From: Gari tellinella
Lineage: Eukaryota; Mollusca; Bivalvia; Cardiida; Psammobiidae
Assembly: GCA_922989275.2 (NCBI GenBank)
Contig: OV277862.1
Span: 21,433,543 to 21,497,542, forward strand
Reading direction: 5' to 3'
Length of the DNA stretch: 64,000 nt
The notes below the pieces were generated by a model that saw only the letters and a program-made list of their open reading frames with translations, did not search any database and had not been told where the DNA came from. This document shows, in pieces, positions 22,501 through 37,500 of this stretch (within the stretch, counting starts at the first letter, position 1; each line of letters starts with the position of its first letter). The position numbers were made by a program, and so were the translations under genes.

Positions 22501-25500
22501 ATTTACAGGAAACGGTTATAAAAATGAAAATTAACTCTTTTTAAAAAATGGTTATAAAAATGAAAAAATTACTTTTGAAAATTTTCAGTGTTAGTAGGGT
22601 AAAGTCTCGTTTGTGAATCGTTTATGTAGATAAAGGACTTGATACAAAGTTTAAAGTTCCTACCATTCAAATGCTTATATGAATCAATGGTACAAAGTTT
22701 AAAGTTCCTACCATTCAAATGCTTATAGTGATCTTTTAACCATTTTCCCAATAGCCTAATTCTAGTTTTGAAAATAGGTGAGCACATCAAACAGGTTGAA
22801 AATAAAGCAGAATGCACTTTATGGCGCATTCTGCTTTACTTTCAGCCTGCTTTAAGCTACGATCTACTAGAATATAGAAAATAGTTATTATCATACACAT
22901 TCATATCATGTATAAATTGGAACTATTTTCCTCAGTGAAGAAATATATTAAAGGCATAAAAAGGCATATTCATGGGGTGATGGGTTAAATCAATGAAAAG
23001 CATTTTATTTAGCTATCATAGGAGTATAATATTATAAGTCTAATGGGAACATTTAAATAAATCATCCCTATATATATAGGGGGAGGGGGAGACATATTGA
23101 TGTTGTGGTATCTGTCCATCTGTCTGTCAGTCTGTTTGAAATTTTGTGCAGCTAACTCCTTCTACACTACTGGAAGGATTTGCTCCAATTTTTCACAGAC
23201 TATCTACTTCTATGGAAAGAAAGGTTTGGAATTGAGCTGTGACCTTTTACACAAAAGTTATGACCCTTTGAATTTTTTTCTCACATAATAAAGAAAGTAA
23301 AAATATATTGTACAGCTAACTCCACCTACACTACTGGAGGGATTTGCTATGAACTTTTACAGATGAACAACTTATGTTGGAAGATGATCATCTGTTTTGA
23401 ATTTGAGCTGCAAACATTTTGACAAAAGTTATGGCCCTTTGATTTGTATGCCCCTGCCATGTAATGACAGGAGCATATCGTCTGTTCTATTCAAAATTCT
23501 CGTATGACGATTTTTGCAACTTTTCAGGAGAGAGAAAAAATTGAATAAATTCGTTAAAATAAGTTTTACCAAGGCCATACTTTTCATTTGCCATACATTT
23601 ATGAAGGTCTATATAAGGTTTGACATTCCCGGGGGATTGCTTATTAGCCTAAACTGAAACTACACATACGTGTTTTTGTAAGAAAAAAAAATCACATTTT
23701 CAAAATTATACGAGATTTTCCGGAAAATCGATCCTTCAAAATTCTTTAAATTCTACAGACTTCGTTATACGTGTTTTTTGCATTTTTCTATTAAATGACG
23801 TTTAAGTATTTGTGTACTTATCATGATGTATACACAATCGTGCCAAGTAATTTGTTCTATGCTACGAACTACTTTGTGTGCTAAAATGCTCACTTGTTTC
23901 ATAAGTTACTTAACCCTTTCGGCTTCGGAGTCGCATAAAGTCGACTTTGAAAAAAGTTTGGATCCAGATCAGACGCCGCGTAACCCGGCGTCTGATCCGG
24001 ATCCAAACTATTTGACACTCTTATCGATATTTCTTAAGTCATATGACGTTAAATCTAACTTTGAAACGTTCTTGCAGACAACAATACTGAAGCGGATGAC
24101 AATAAAGCGATGAAGGGGTAAAATCATCCTCAATAATTTGGCGCCGAAAGGGTTAAACAAGTTCTTGAAAACAGTCAACATAATTCACCTGGATGTCAAA
24201 CTGCCTTGGTACGAGTGAAAGCCCGAGTTATTTTGAGTCTTTTCCGAATTTAGACCATTTGCACACGGTTCTATTGAAGTCAGAGTTAGGATGCATGTAG
24301 CTGTAAAATGTATCATTTCGAACGTTTTATTTTTGGAACATAATAACACGAAAAAAACAAAGAACTAAAACATTTTAAATTGTGTAAAATGTTCTTGAAT
24401 AGAACTAGAGTATATAGGTTCAAAAACATAATCTAGACTGTGTGTATGACGCACACACAGTTTATGTGTAGCTGTTTATAATTACATGTATGTATACTAT
24501 ATTATACTACATCAGGGGCCCGTTTCATAAATCTTATTACGACAAATGTTGTCGTAAGTCAAAACTTTAAAATACGTTTAATTTCTTATTTCTCTATCTA
24601 ATCCTGTCTTGTGACATCTCTTTGGAATCGTCTTTGCAAGACGATTCCAAAAAGATGTAACAAGACAGGATTAAATGGAGAAATAAATAATAATTGAGAC
24701 TTTTATAATCTGACTTACGACAACATTTGTCGTACGAAGTTTTATGAAACGGACCCCTGGAGCCTTCATATTTATCATACTTTACTTACAAGCTCTAACA
24801 TCAATTCCAGACAAGGAAATTCCTCATTAAAGTCATGTTTTGAGTTCACAAACGCATTATTGGGTTTAAATCCCAAGCAATAATTACTTGTTAATGGCTA
24901 GAATCCAAGTTTCCTTGCAGTTATAAACTGGAAACCGAACCATAGGATTGGCGAATGTACAATACGACCTCTCTGTTATGACGACTAAAACGACGGGAAA
25001 TTGATTGTATAAACAACAGGTGACAGCTTTAAACAAAGTGACAGTGTAACAGAAAGCTAGCTCCTAATGGAGCTTTCTGTTTTACTGTTGTCTTGCCTCA
25101 AACAGTCACCTGTCCTAAATTATGATAATGTACACAATTTAGCCGTCTTAAAAGAGAGGTTTTACTGTACTTTCAGCTTAATACCAATATGGCGATGGTA
25201 AATACAAGTCCGGATGCTGTACTACATGTAGTATTAGCCAACAAGGAAAATAGGTGTGCTAGAACGTCAAGTTTGTTTTCATTGGCTATTCATTCAGCTT
25301 TTAACAATAAGGTACAACGAATAATATTTAACTGGCTTAAAAGCAAACGTTTAACAAAACTACTAAATTTGATATCAGACTTGCTACTGATTAGTCACTG
25401 TCACAGGTAGATAAACAAACTACCTTATTGCTCATGTAACAAAGCGTCATAAAATGAGTGGTAGTCCTTTGGAATGACAAGTTTTAACTGCTGTAAGTGA

Positions 25501-28500
25501 TGATATTTTGTACTTTTGATTGGTAGTGGACTATGGTACAATGGGAGAACAGAATCGCCTCCAGAGGGCGTCTTATCGCTCCTGCGTTTGGGAATGTCCT
25601 GGTATGCATCAGTGTACGCGAGCTTGTATTGAATGATACCATCTTTTAAGTATCTAAGACAGCGTATGTCTGTGACAAGAGGATCACCTATTTTACTACC
25701 TGGGCGAATTGTCTTGTAATACTTCAAATCACTGAAATCGCCAAAGAATTTGTGGGCAAGGTACATCACTTCATAAGGTTGTGATCTGCGGGAGTCACAG
25801 ATAATTTCCACATAATTTGAAGGCGAATAGATTTGTCTCCGATTTATAGCCCGTTCAATGCTGCTATGGACCGAATCAACTTCCATTTGCGTATGGCCTT
25901 TTTCTAAAAAGTTCTGAGTTACCATGACTTGGTGTTTCATCGCAAATCTAAGTAACGTGTTGGAAAGCGTTGCGTTTCGGTTCTGGTAACCACACCCGTC
26001 ACTGTACAATACTAATTCTTCAATTTCTGACTGAATGACACTTTCAAGGTGATCATTGACACAAGATGCAAATGAATTGGCCGTCAGTCCTCCTTCACCT
26101 TCGTGCCAAAAGTAACACTTTACGTCTTTAGTAGTCATATCGTAGATTGTGAAGTTGTGAGATGCTAACTTTGTTTTGTAATACATCGAACTTGCCTCGA
26201 CTTTCGGACACAACAACACTGATTGAACGTCCATGGTAAACACTTTAACTTTGTATTTAGTGCCCTTTCTTTGTCGTTTACTTTTGCCTTTCTTGCGTCA
26301 TCTTTACGTTTTATGTGCAAGTTGTACTCTTCTTCGGTAACATTTTGTGTTTCGTATCCAACACATAAATCACACTGATCCTTCTTGGGGCGAAAAAGAG
26401 ACAAATTCATTTCATCAAATACTTTTTGGAGAGACATTCGTCCAAGGGCCTTCTCTCCTTTTTCACCACAATACTGTTCATAAACACGGTAAAGGTCTGC
26501 AAATGTTGCAAAAACTGGTTCAAGATACATCTTGGAAGATGTGGCACGACAGTAGTGTGATGGCATTTTAGGAAGTGACTCTAGAAATCCTCTTGCTTCA
26601 TGAAACGCGTCGCTCTGCTTTCGATTACCGTTCGCGGGCTTCTCAAGAGGTAAACCATTCTCGTCGGCCTTTTTTAGCCACTCGTACACTGTGTATTCTC
26701 CAATTCCTAGAGTTGACAAAAAAAAGTCTTTGCAGACAGGGAACTGCTTCTCTTTCACTCTGAACTGGTACATGTACGTAAAATTTCTTCTCCCCCCGAC
26801 ACTTTTCCGGGATGCTTCACATCGCGTTACCATGCTTAAAACGTAAACTTTCTTCTCATCCCAATTCATTCTCTCCCAGAAACACTGGAATATTTCTCTC
26901 CGAGATTCATCAGTTATTTCAAAACACTTTTTCTTTACTTTGCATCTTCTGGTGCAGTTTCTATCACTCTGTATCCGTTCACTTCTCTTCTTGCTGTAAC
27001 TCTTTTTCCCCTAAACTTGTTTAATTCCTTCGTATGGCTTTCCTTGCATTCGCAACTTTTTATTAACGTTTTTAACCCATGTTTCAGGATTCCCGAATCC
27101 TTTTTTGGCTTTCCTTTTCTTTGAACTTTCTGACTCATGTTGTGTCCCTACCACTTCCTCGTGATCTACCGGTATATTGATGCTGTCTTGAAATTCGTCA
27201 GAATCAGAGGGTGTGTTATCCACCTTCCAATCTGGATCCCTGACAGAATCATCAGAGGCATAGTCATCAGACCTGAAGCTCTCAAAGTCATCCGCGTTGT
27301 TACTTAAATTGGCACATTGAACATTATCAGAAATATCCTCATCACACTGTAACAATTTGTCAACGTTACTAATTGATGTACCTTGGATGCGATATGTCTC
27401 TGCCCAAGCAGGTGAAGTGTCTGTTGATTCGATAGACTTGTTTGATTCTTTATTATGAGAAATGCTAGCCTGCTGCTGTGTGTCTTTCTTAAGGGATAAA
27501 GCCACTAAAATCTTACCGCGAGAAGCCATAGTTCCGATTAACAACCGTTTGAGCAAAAGGGGTGGAATTTCATCTCCGTAGATTTTCCATTTTCCATTTA
27601 TATGTTCCACACTTATATATCTTGGTGTTGTTTCTCTATAAAGTGTATAGTACGTATTCTGTAAAAAGTTTAATTGTTTGCACTTGGTAGAGTATAGTCC
27701 TTGTTCCCTACTTAGCACTAGTTTATATACATTGACGTTTGGCTGCAACCTTACATCGTCTTTGCTTCTTAACCAAACACTTGGCCTAGACATGTTCGCA
27801 GAAGCAGCAGTAGTAATATGTGTCAATTTCTTCTGGTGACTCAAAAACACATTTAAGATGAAAACGAAGTCCACACCCACAACATATTAGCCAAATGTCA
27901 CCGTTACTATCTTTCAGAAACACCAGAACAGAGCTGTTCTTCTAGCTTTAAACTAGTTTCAGGGCGTTGTTTGCAACCATCACAGATCCAGTCGTTTTCA
28001 GGCTCCGATCCAGAAGATTGAGACATCAACCTGCCAGATAGGAAAGGAAAATTCCCAATTAGACGTTTTTGTTCTATTTCACGAGAACAACACACTCTAC
28101 ATAAAAAACAAATGACGTGTGCACTTCAAATAATTTCGTAATACAAGAGGCAAGCCATTTGGGTCCTGATGAGACGCCGAGTCACTTTGCGTCTTATCTG
28201 AATCAAATTTGTTTGCACATTGTAATACTGATTTATGCCCAGTTAATAATTGGTTAAAAGTCATTTTGACACCGCAGACACCCTAAATAAAATGTGTTGC
28301 CAACACAAAAGGACAAGTAGATTTTTCTAGGTATAACAAGATATGTTTGTGAAACAATATGCCCCTTATTGGACATTACCTGTAAATGACCTTGCCATTT
28401 GTCTAACATAATCTACATGACTGTACTGAGCTCAAGATCTTCTTGAGTTGAGTGCATTTTTTAAACAAAAGGTTTCTATCGTATGTAGTTCCAAAGTTGT

Positions 28501-31500
28501 GACCCCGTTTAAATTCAGCCTATTTGACCTCTGAATGGCCTTGACCTTTGTCGAACATCACCAAAGTTGTTCTGAGCCTTTAAAGGGGCTTTTTATGTAC
28601 GCATATAGATCTACCAAATAATTATGTAGTCTCTATAAAATGCAGTTCCAAACATATGGCCAACGTTAACCCATAACTCCATAACTCATTTAATTTATTC
28701 CTCCTGTAAAGAAAATTGTTTCACTTTATACATTCATAGATAAGGTATAACCCTTTGAACCCTAGTCCCGCATATAGACGTCCTTTTCAAACAGTGAACG
28801 TTCACTGTTTGTCATAATGCCAAACATTGACAAAAACAACCCTTAAAAGTCAGAAATGGACTAGACAAAAATGGAAACTGGAATTGTCCATTTAAAGTTT
28901 CAGGGAGGAAGAGATAATCGATAATTATGTGTTCCATAAGTCTAATAGTTTGTTCATCCATGCAGATGCTAGCTTCAAGGAGGCTGAACGTAAAGCTGAC
29001 AGCACATTCTACTTTACTTTTAACCTGCTTTAAGTCCTCAAAATCAGAAACAGGCTATGGGGTAATGGGTTAAAGTTGTGGACAGACAGATACACAGATG
29101 CACAGACAAACAAATAGACGGGGCAGAAACAATGTGAGTTTTGGGAGCACAAACATGACGTCAATGTGACGTCATGTTGCTACCTAGATGAAAATTATGA
29201 CATCATAGTCTAGTTTATCATAGATTAGTAACTTAGTCGAAAAGCTCGTATAATGAATCAGCTGGAGCATGAGTACACCTGGGAAATTCTCGTATAATGT
29301 TTTTCTGCTCAGAAATCATCTGTTATTCACAAATTCAAAGAGTAAAGGTAACGTAATTATATTATTGTGATTAAAAAATGTACACATGCTTGCAAAATAC
29401 AACAATAAGACATCGCGGTAAAGGATTGAACAACAACGTCTAAGACACCACACTAAAACTTATCTTTGTATATTGAAAACTGGCCCTGTCAACTATTTAT
29501 TCAAAACATTACAACTTCAAATAAAGAATGAAATATGCTTTGCTCACCTGTAACTGTAATTGTGGCGTTTTGGCGACCAATGTTCGACTTCTCAAAGTTT
29601 TTCTCAATACCTGGCGACCATGTACGTTATACGAGAATTTCGAAGAAAACAAACTCGGACCAATAGAAGTTTGGGATTTCTTCACATGACACTTTTGCGA
29701 AGGTTCTATTGGATAATATATCCAGGATTTTCGCATAAAAGGCAACAAATTTCGGCGAACTAAATAGCCGGGGAAAAAAATTTGCGCTAAATTCGTTTTA
29801 CGAGATTTTCGAATAGAATCGACGATATAATACATTGGTTTTATCATGCTTTAAGCAGTCACCTGGCATTCAAGAGATCACCATGCTGCTTTAATTAGTG
29901 GTTGCTTAACCCGTTATCCCATAGCCTGTTTCTAGGATTGAAAACAGATGACCACTTAAAGCATGTTGAAAGTAAAGCAGAATGCGCCTTAAGGCACATT
30001 CTGATTTACTTTCAACCTGCTTTAAGTGGTCATCTGCTAGAATAAAGATTTTTTTATAATAGTACATACTTAATAAATTGGAACTATTTTCATCAGTTTG
30101 GGAATAAATTAAAGGCATAAAAAGGCATATTTATGAGTACTGGGTTAAGTAGTCACCTGCCATTAGAGATCACCATGGTTCTTTAATTAGTGGTTGCTTA
30201 ATTGTAATATCTATTTCAGGGCATGTTTTCAGGTGTATGTGACTCACAAGTTTAGGGCAACCATAGGCAAGACAAAGTTGGTACGAGATGGAGAGTTTGT
30301 TCTGGTTGGGTTCTCTGGTGGCCCCAGCTCTTCAGCTCTTCTACATCTTATACAAGAAGTAAGTGAACTGAAATGTTTGGCTCTATCACTCCTCGTGTTC
30401 AGCATATACAGTTGAACTTTGATTAACCATTGCTCAATAAATACACCTTTTTACGCCTTTAATTTATTTCTTTACTGAGGAAAATATTTCCAACGTATAC
30501 AGTTATGAATATGTATAATAAGAAATATGTTCTTTATTCTAGCAGAGGGTAGCTTAGCGCAGGCTGAAAGTAAGGCACATGCTGCTTATCAACCTGCATT
30601 AAGTGGTCACCTATTCTCAAAACTAGAATCAGGCTATGGGGTAATGGGTTAAATCAAACCTAATACCCATATTTCTTCAGTTCAAATTTGATAACTTGAC
30701 CTTGCTTAACCCTAAATTACCCTATAGCCTGTTTTTAGTTTTGAAAAAAGGTGACTACTTAAAGCAGGTTGAAAGTAAAGCAGAATGCGCCCTAAGGCAC
30801 ATTCTGCTTTACTTTCAGCCTGCTTTAAGCTACCACCTGCAAGAATAAGAAAAAAAATCTTTTTGATACATATTCATGACTGTATAGATTGGAACTATTT
30901 TCTTCCATGGAGGATTTAATGGAATACGCTAAAGGCGCTTCTATAATGCTAGGTTCACACCAACGGCGCTTTGATGGCGCTTTAAAGCGGCATGCAAAGC
31001 GGCACAAAAGCGTAACAAAGCTTGATTAAAGCGTCAGAGTCGTAATAGATCGTGGGAAAGCTCGGAGTAAAGCGGGACATTCGGCAAGAGCGCCAATTTT
31101 TTTTAAACTGTTTAAAAAATTTTGGGCGCTCTGTTACGAATTGATTAAAGCGCCTAGAGCGTATCAAAGCTTAACAAAGCGTAACAAAGCTCGGCAAAGC
31201 TTGACTCAACGCGTAGGAAAGCTTAACAGAGCTTGGTTCAAAGCGGGGACTCCAGTCTTCACGGTCTGTCACCACTTGACACGCTTTGTTAAGATGTCTC
31301 AAGATTTTTAAGATTTGGCATGGAGATCTGATACGAAGTCAGACGCTTTCATCAAGATCTGACAAGCTTTGATACGGTTTGTTACGTTTTCATGAAGGAC
31401 TCTTACGCTTTCTCAAGAATTAAGACGCTTTGATCAAGGATTGACACATTTTGTTAGGCTTTGTTACGCTTGGCAAGCTTTCTCACGCTCTCCTACGATA

Positions 31501-34500
31501 TCAACACTATGTCTCCATTCCTATAAATAGCGCTGCGACTTGAGTACCACTCATTGCATTGTTTCAAATAGATCATGTTCTGGTACAGCTGGAACTTCTG
31601 GATCTTGTGGTTCTGACATCATGTTCTGGATTCAAAATGCAATGATTTTGTGGATCTGCTGCATCTCTATATAGGCTCTGGATCAAAAGCGGCATGAAAT
31701 CGGCGATTTTGACAATTTCCAATGCGTAACAGAGCTGAACAGAGCGTAACAATGCACAACAAAGCTTGATAATCGTATCAGAGCCTGATTTAAAGCGTTA
31801 CAATCACATCAAAGCGTAATAAAGCTTATAAAAACGTGATTTCAAGCGTAGCAAAGCCTGATCAAAGCGGGATCAAAGCGTGAGGAACCGTTACAAGTCG
31901 GGAAATAACTCGTCCCAAAGCGGCAACCAATTCGTATCAGAGCTTAATCAGCTTATCAGAGCGTAAGGGATCGTGATATTCTTGGTAAAGTAAACAAAAA
32001 TTACGACGATTTAAAGCGCGGCATTCGTCGTTGGTGTGAACCTAGCATAAGGTAAAGGGTTAACCCTTTACCCCATAGCCTATTTCTAGTTTTGAAGACA
32101 TGTGACCATTTCAAGCAGGCTTGAAAGTAAATCAGAATGCACCTTAAAATGTTGAAAAATAAACTTCTTAAATACCTTGATTACTATATATTTTTTTGTT
32201 TGTTAATATATTTATTACCATAAAAATGAATTTTGAAAAGTTCTCATTGGTAAATTATGTAAAATATAGTCCTTTCCGTAAAGGCACTGTTTCAAGATTT
32301 GAAAAAACTGTTCCGAGTAGCAGTTCTTGTAGAAATTATGTTTATGTTTTTATCACCAGCACTGTAAATGCTTTAAGTAACTAAAACTTTATCAAATGCT
32401 GTTGTATTCACATACACTCATATGTTTACCAATTTAAGCAAATATTGGATGAATATTTCTCATTTTTAGGCCACCAGAGATCCAATTTGGCTATTGGGGA
32501 AGGTATATTGTCTGCATAAAATCTAAGGGGGTAGGGTTAGAATCTTGACCATATTTCATGAATGAGCATGGCGACACCTAGGTTTCTTTACATTTTCTGA
32601 TTGGTATTGGGCTAATAATTATTTCTGCCAAGTTAAAAAAATATATTATGGGTGATTATAAAAATTTAGCAGTTTTTATGACATTTTTATTTCGAAAATT
32701 GAAAAAGTTCTTACAAAAGAGGGTGTCAGTGCACATTTTGCTTCCCAATTATTCTTTTCACTGTTTCATTTTACCAGCAGAATCATTATAATATCCTTTA
32801 TTTATATCAATTTGATGAAATAACACTTATCTAACATTTAATATCACCAAATTAGCAAAGAGAGAAACATAAAGGTAATCATCTGCAGTTTTAAAAACAA
32901 GTTCTCGGCGGTGTTAGAAAACAATCAAGGGTCATATTTGTAAAAGACTATATTTGAAAATTTAGGTCGGACCACCCGATACTTTCTTTTTATTTTCTTT
33001 CTTAGAATTGTTAAGTGTATATGTTAAAGCCAGAATGTCGCCCAAATTTATGTTTAAATCGCGCAATTTCTTATATAAGAACATTTTCTATGTATTAAAA
33101 CTAAGTGAAATCCGTTGTCAGGTGCCTTAAACATGCCCCCCTTTCTTTAAGAACCATACATAAATGTGCTGATTTCTTTTCGAGATGGTTGGAAAAATAA
33201 GCTTTTTGTTTACATAACAAATCTTTGTGTCGGCTTCCAAGAGTTTTCGCAAGGTCGAATAAGAGTCACGAGATCGATCCGATTTTCCTGACTTGTCTGG
33301 GTTATTTTTAGAACAGAATAGTTCATTACCATTAAGGTAACGGTGGAGAAAACGTTATTCTTTCCCGTTTAAACGCAAACGCATCGCAATAATACACAAA
33401 AATGGACAACCTTTAGACAATTCTGACCATTCATGTTAGTCTGAGCGGCAAACAGTTTGGTGCGTGATCAGACGCCGGGTTACCCGGCGTCTGATCTGCT
33501 CCAAACTGTTTGCAATTGAAATCATGGTTTTAGCGTTAACGCGTTTATTGGGAAAGAATAACATTTTCTCCACTGTAAGCAAGATAACATCGACTACATC
33601 ATCGTACACTTTCCTACTTGAGATAAGTATGGTTCCCGTGCAGCACGAGACCGCTGCGCTAACTTTGCTGATATTTTATTCGCTACTGTATACTGCGCAG
33701 AATAAATACAGCTATCAATGTTTCTTGCTGGATGTAGGGAATACTCGTCCCTTTTAAAGTTTTAGAATGTTCCAATCTAAAAATAACTATGTCAAGTCAG
33801 AAGAAAACACTAATAATGAGCTATGAAAACATCTTTACCTGGCGCAAGCCGAACGAACTCTGAAAATCTCCGTTGTTGATCGGATGTCAACAAACCGATT
33901 TAAAAGTCGACTTTTTTCCACCAAATTCATGTGTTTGTCAGATTTATTGCCTCCATAATCATCAAGGATTACTTCTTTTTAGCTCACTTGGCACGAAGGT
34001 GAGATTTTAGGATCGCTGAATGTCCGTCGTCCGTCCGTTCATATTTGTTCGTTAACACTCTAGCGCCTACAAATTTCATCCGATCTTCATGAAACTTAAT
34101 GACAATGTTTGCCTCATTGATATCTAGGTCAAGTTCGAATGTGGGTCATGTCCGGTCAAAAACTCGGTCACTAGGTCAAATCATAGAAAAACCTTGTTAA
34201 CACTCTAGAGGCTACAAATCTCAATGGATCTTTATGAAACTTGATCAAAATGTTTGTCTTGATGAAAACTAGGCCAAGTTTGAATGTGGGTCATGTCCAG
34301 TTAAAAACTAGGTCACTAGGTCAAATCTTAGAAAAACTTTGTTAACACTCTAGAGGCTACAAATCTCAATGGATTTTAATGTAACTTAGTTAGAATGTAT
34401 GCCCAATTGATATCTAGGTCAATTTATAATATGGGTCATGTCGGGTCAAAAACTAGGTCACAAATCAAAGAAAAACAGTGTTAACCCTCTAGAGGCTACA

Positions 34501-37500
34501 AATCTCGTTAGACCTGAATGAAATATTTTCAGAATGTTTGCCTACATCAAATCTAGGTCAAAATCAAATGTGGATTGTGTCTGGTCAAAAACTAGGTCAC
34601 TAGGTCAAATTATAGAAAAATCTTGTTAACACTCTAAAGGTTGATTGCAGGTCATGTCCAGTCATAATCTAGGTCACTACTGGTTAATTTTACATGTTGA
34701 ACCAGGTGAGCGATTTAGGGCCATTGTGGCCCTTGTTATATGTTTAGATTACGTATCTGCCTGAATATTCAGGTTTAAAAAATGCGCTATTTTGGCTTAC
34801 ATACTGCCTTTAACAAAGTATAAAGACGATCTTATGGAAATTTCATTTACGCACGTATGTCTTTAAGGTGCCTTCTGCTTTACTTTCAGCAGGTAGAAAT
34901 GTTTTCTTTTGGTGTTTGATCAGGATTCAAACTGTTTGACACTCGTATCGATCCATAGTTATTAAGTCATACAACCTTAAATTTATCTTTGAGATGTGTT
35001 TGCACACAACAATACTGAAGCAGCCGACAATAAAGCGGTAAAAATCTTGTGAATAATTTGATCATGAAAGGGTTAAAGCAAGATAAAAAAGAAGCTGAAA
35101 ATTCTGATTTCTATTCATCTTGCTTTTAGATTTCACTTAATGTACTTTAAGTACCATCACTTAGTGTTTGCTTCAGGGATAAGGAAAAATGTCTATAAAG
35201 AAATTTTATTGTAACTTTGACTAGCTTGATTCGTCTGTAATGCCCTAACCCTTTTCTCATAGATATGCCATTTTGCCCATGTGATTAATTCCTCCACTGA
35301 AGAAAATAGTTCCATTTTATACTGTAATGAATGCGCAACATAAGCAATATTTCCTATATCCTAACATATGGTAGCTTAAAGCAGGCTAAAAGTAAAGCAG
35401 AATGCACCTTAAGGTGCATTCTGCTTTACTTTTAATCTGCTTTAAGTGGTCGCCTGTCTTCAAAACAAAGACATGTGTTATGGAGTTATGGGTAAACTTG
35501 AGTGCTAGTCCACCTAGGCAAGTACAATTCTCTGTGTGTCTATTGCATTGAATCATGATTGTAGCATTTGGCTTTGTTTCTGTATGCAGGGACTGAGTCA
35601 GAGGGCCCACAAAAAACTGAGGTTTAAACCAGGAGTTATCTTCATTGATGGTAAGAAATTTCCTACAAGTTCCATTGAATAATACTCAACATTGTCAGCT
35701 TTGATTATTAAAGTTATTTTGCCATTACCTAGTTAATAACCAACATAGTGCCAAGGTGGGCTATTTTGATCGTCCTGTGTCTGTCTGTTGCTTGTCGTCA
35801 ACAATTTCCTTAAAATGAAATCTCCTCCTAAACCACAGGATGGATTGATTTTACCAAACTTGCCAGGAATGATCCTTACATGGTCCTTTTTCAGAGTTTT
35901 TCAAATATTTCATGTCCATTGCATATCTATCTAGGTCACAGGAGCTAAAAATAGATTGTTTCAAATGTTGGAGCATGTGGTACTAGGCTGCTGTAGTGAG
36001 AATATGTGTCACCTCAGGGAAAGTTTTAGTATTGCCTGCTTAAATATGCCCACACGCGAATCATATGTTTTACAAAGGGTAAGTTAGGGTTGCTTGGAAA
36101 ACCTAGTTTTTGTGGAACTTCAATAAACAGTAGAATCCATCTATTATGACTACTAAAACGAAGGCTAATTGATTGTATAAAAGACAGGTGGCAGGTTAAA
36201 GCAAGGTGACAGTAAAACAGAAAGCTCCTGAAGGAGCTTTCTGTTTTACAGTCACCTTGCTATAAGCAGTCACCTGTTGGAAACACCTGATAATTAACAC
36301 AGTTATAAGTGGTCAGAATAGAGAGGTTTTACTGTATGTTTTGTTATCATCTTTTAGAGGGTGCTTGTGTTGGACTCAGTCGAGAGGAGAGAGTGACAAA
36401 CTGTGTAAAGGTGAACAGTATAGTTGAGGCCACCGGCTTTCCATGCTATATAAAGGCCCTCGAGGAGGTGAGTAGAGTTGAGGCCACTCAGGGTCTCATG
36501 GGGTTATGAACAAAAAATGGCAGCCAATCACAGCTAACCAAAAGTAATGAAAACAAACAATATTAGATTATGTTAGTATGAATGTGAGACAGGTAAGTGT
36601 ATCATGGTTATGGTACAGTAAACCCTCTTTATTACATCAACTGAATAAAAAGTTAAATGATTATAATTATTAGACTGGTGAGAGCTTAAAGTAAGACAAA
36701 TATAATACAGAAAAAGCTTATAAAGGAGCTTTTTGTTAAACTTTCTAAAGGAGATTTCTGTTTTACTTTCACCTTGCTTAAAGCAGCCACCCGCATTAAA
36801 CACCTCATAATTAACACAAAAAAGTGGTTGTATTATAGGGATGTTACTGCAGGGTTCCAGATAAGGGAAGAATTGAAAAACTAAAATCTTTATAACTGCT
36901 TAAAACCCTATAGTGTCACTACTGTAGTAGTAACACTGTAGGATTGGGTGCAGAAATAAGTTAGAAAATGCTGAATTTGTTAAGTTAAACAAACCCTGTT
37001 ACTGTATAATCTTTCAGGGATTGGACATAGATGGATTGACAAGCTCCCTCTGCCAGGTTCAGGATGGGACAAACACCAGAGCTTCAAGTCACATGACAGA
37101 TCACATGACCAGTCCTGTAGACTGTGACACAGCCAGTGAATATAGTTCAGGCACTGCTGGTGTGTCAGACAACAGTGAGGGTAGCAGTCCAGCCTATAGG
37201 TATTACTTACATTATACTCTTGTAACTTAAAGTATAGCTGATACATTGTCTTCTTCTGATCAGGATACACACTGGCAGGTACAGAAAGGTTCTGAATAAC
37301 GAGTGATCCCTTGAGAGCACCGAAAACCACTGTTATATTTTTGAAACCTCAGTCAGAGACAGAGTATACCAGAGATACACGGCTCCCTTATTTTCCTTCT
37401 TTCCCCATATAACAGGTGTCCGTTGAGAGGCAGTGATGTATGTCGATGCGGTCACGTGACCAGCACAGGTAATGACAGCGTCGCGATAATGGAAAAAAAC

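Noticed and set aside
26347..27024. Plus-strand frames opposite the second transposase
   Set aside because: Antisense shadows; the - strand carries the recognisable motifs.
25425..28095. Intact host gene with conserved function
   Set aside because: The recognisable motifs are spread over three frames with at least three single-base shifts and no clear splice sites at the shifts.
33464..33757. 97-aa frame overlapping an F7 MITE
   Set aside because: About a third of it is MITE hairpin and the rest has no recognisable motif.
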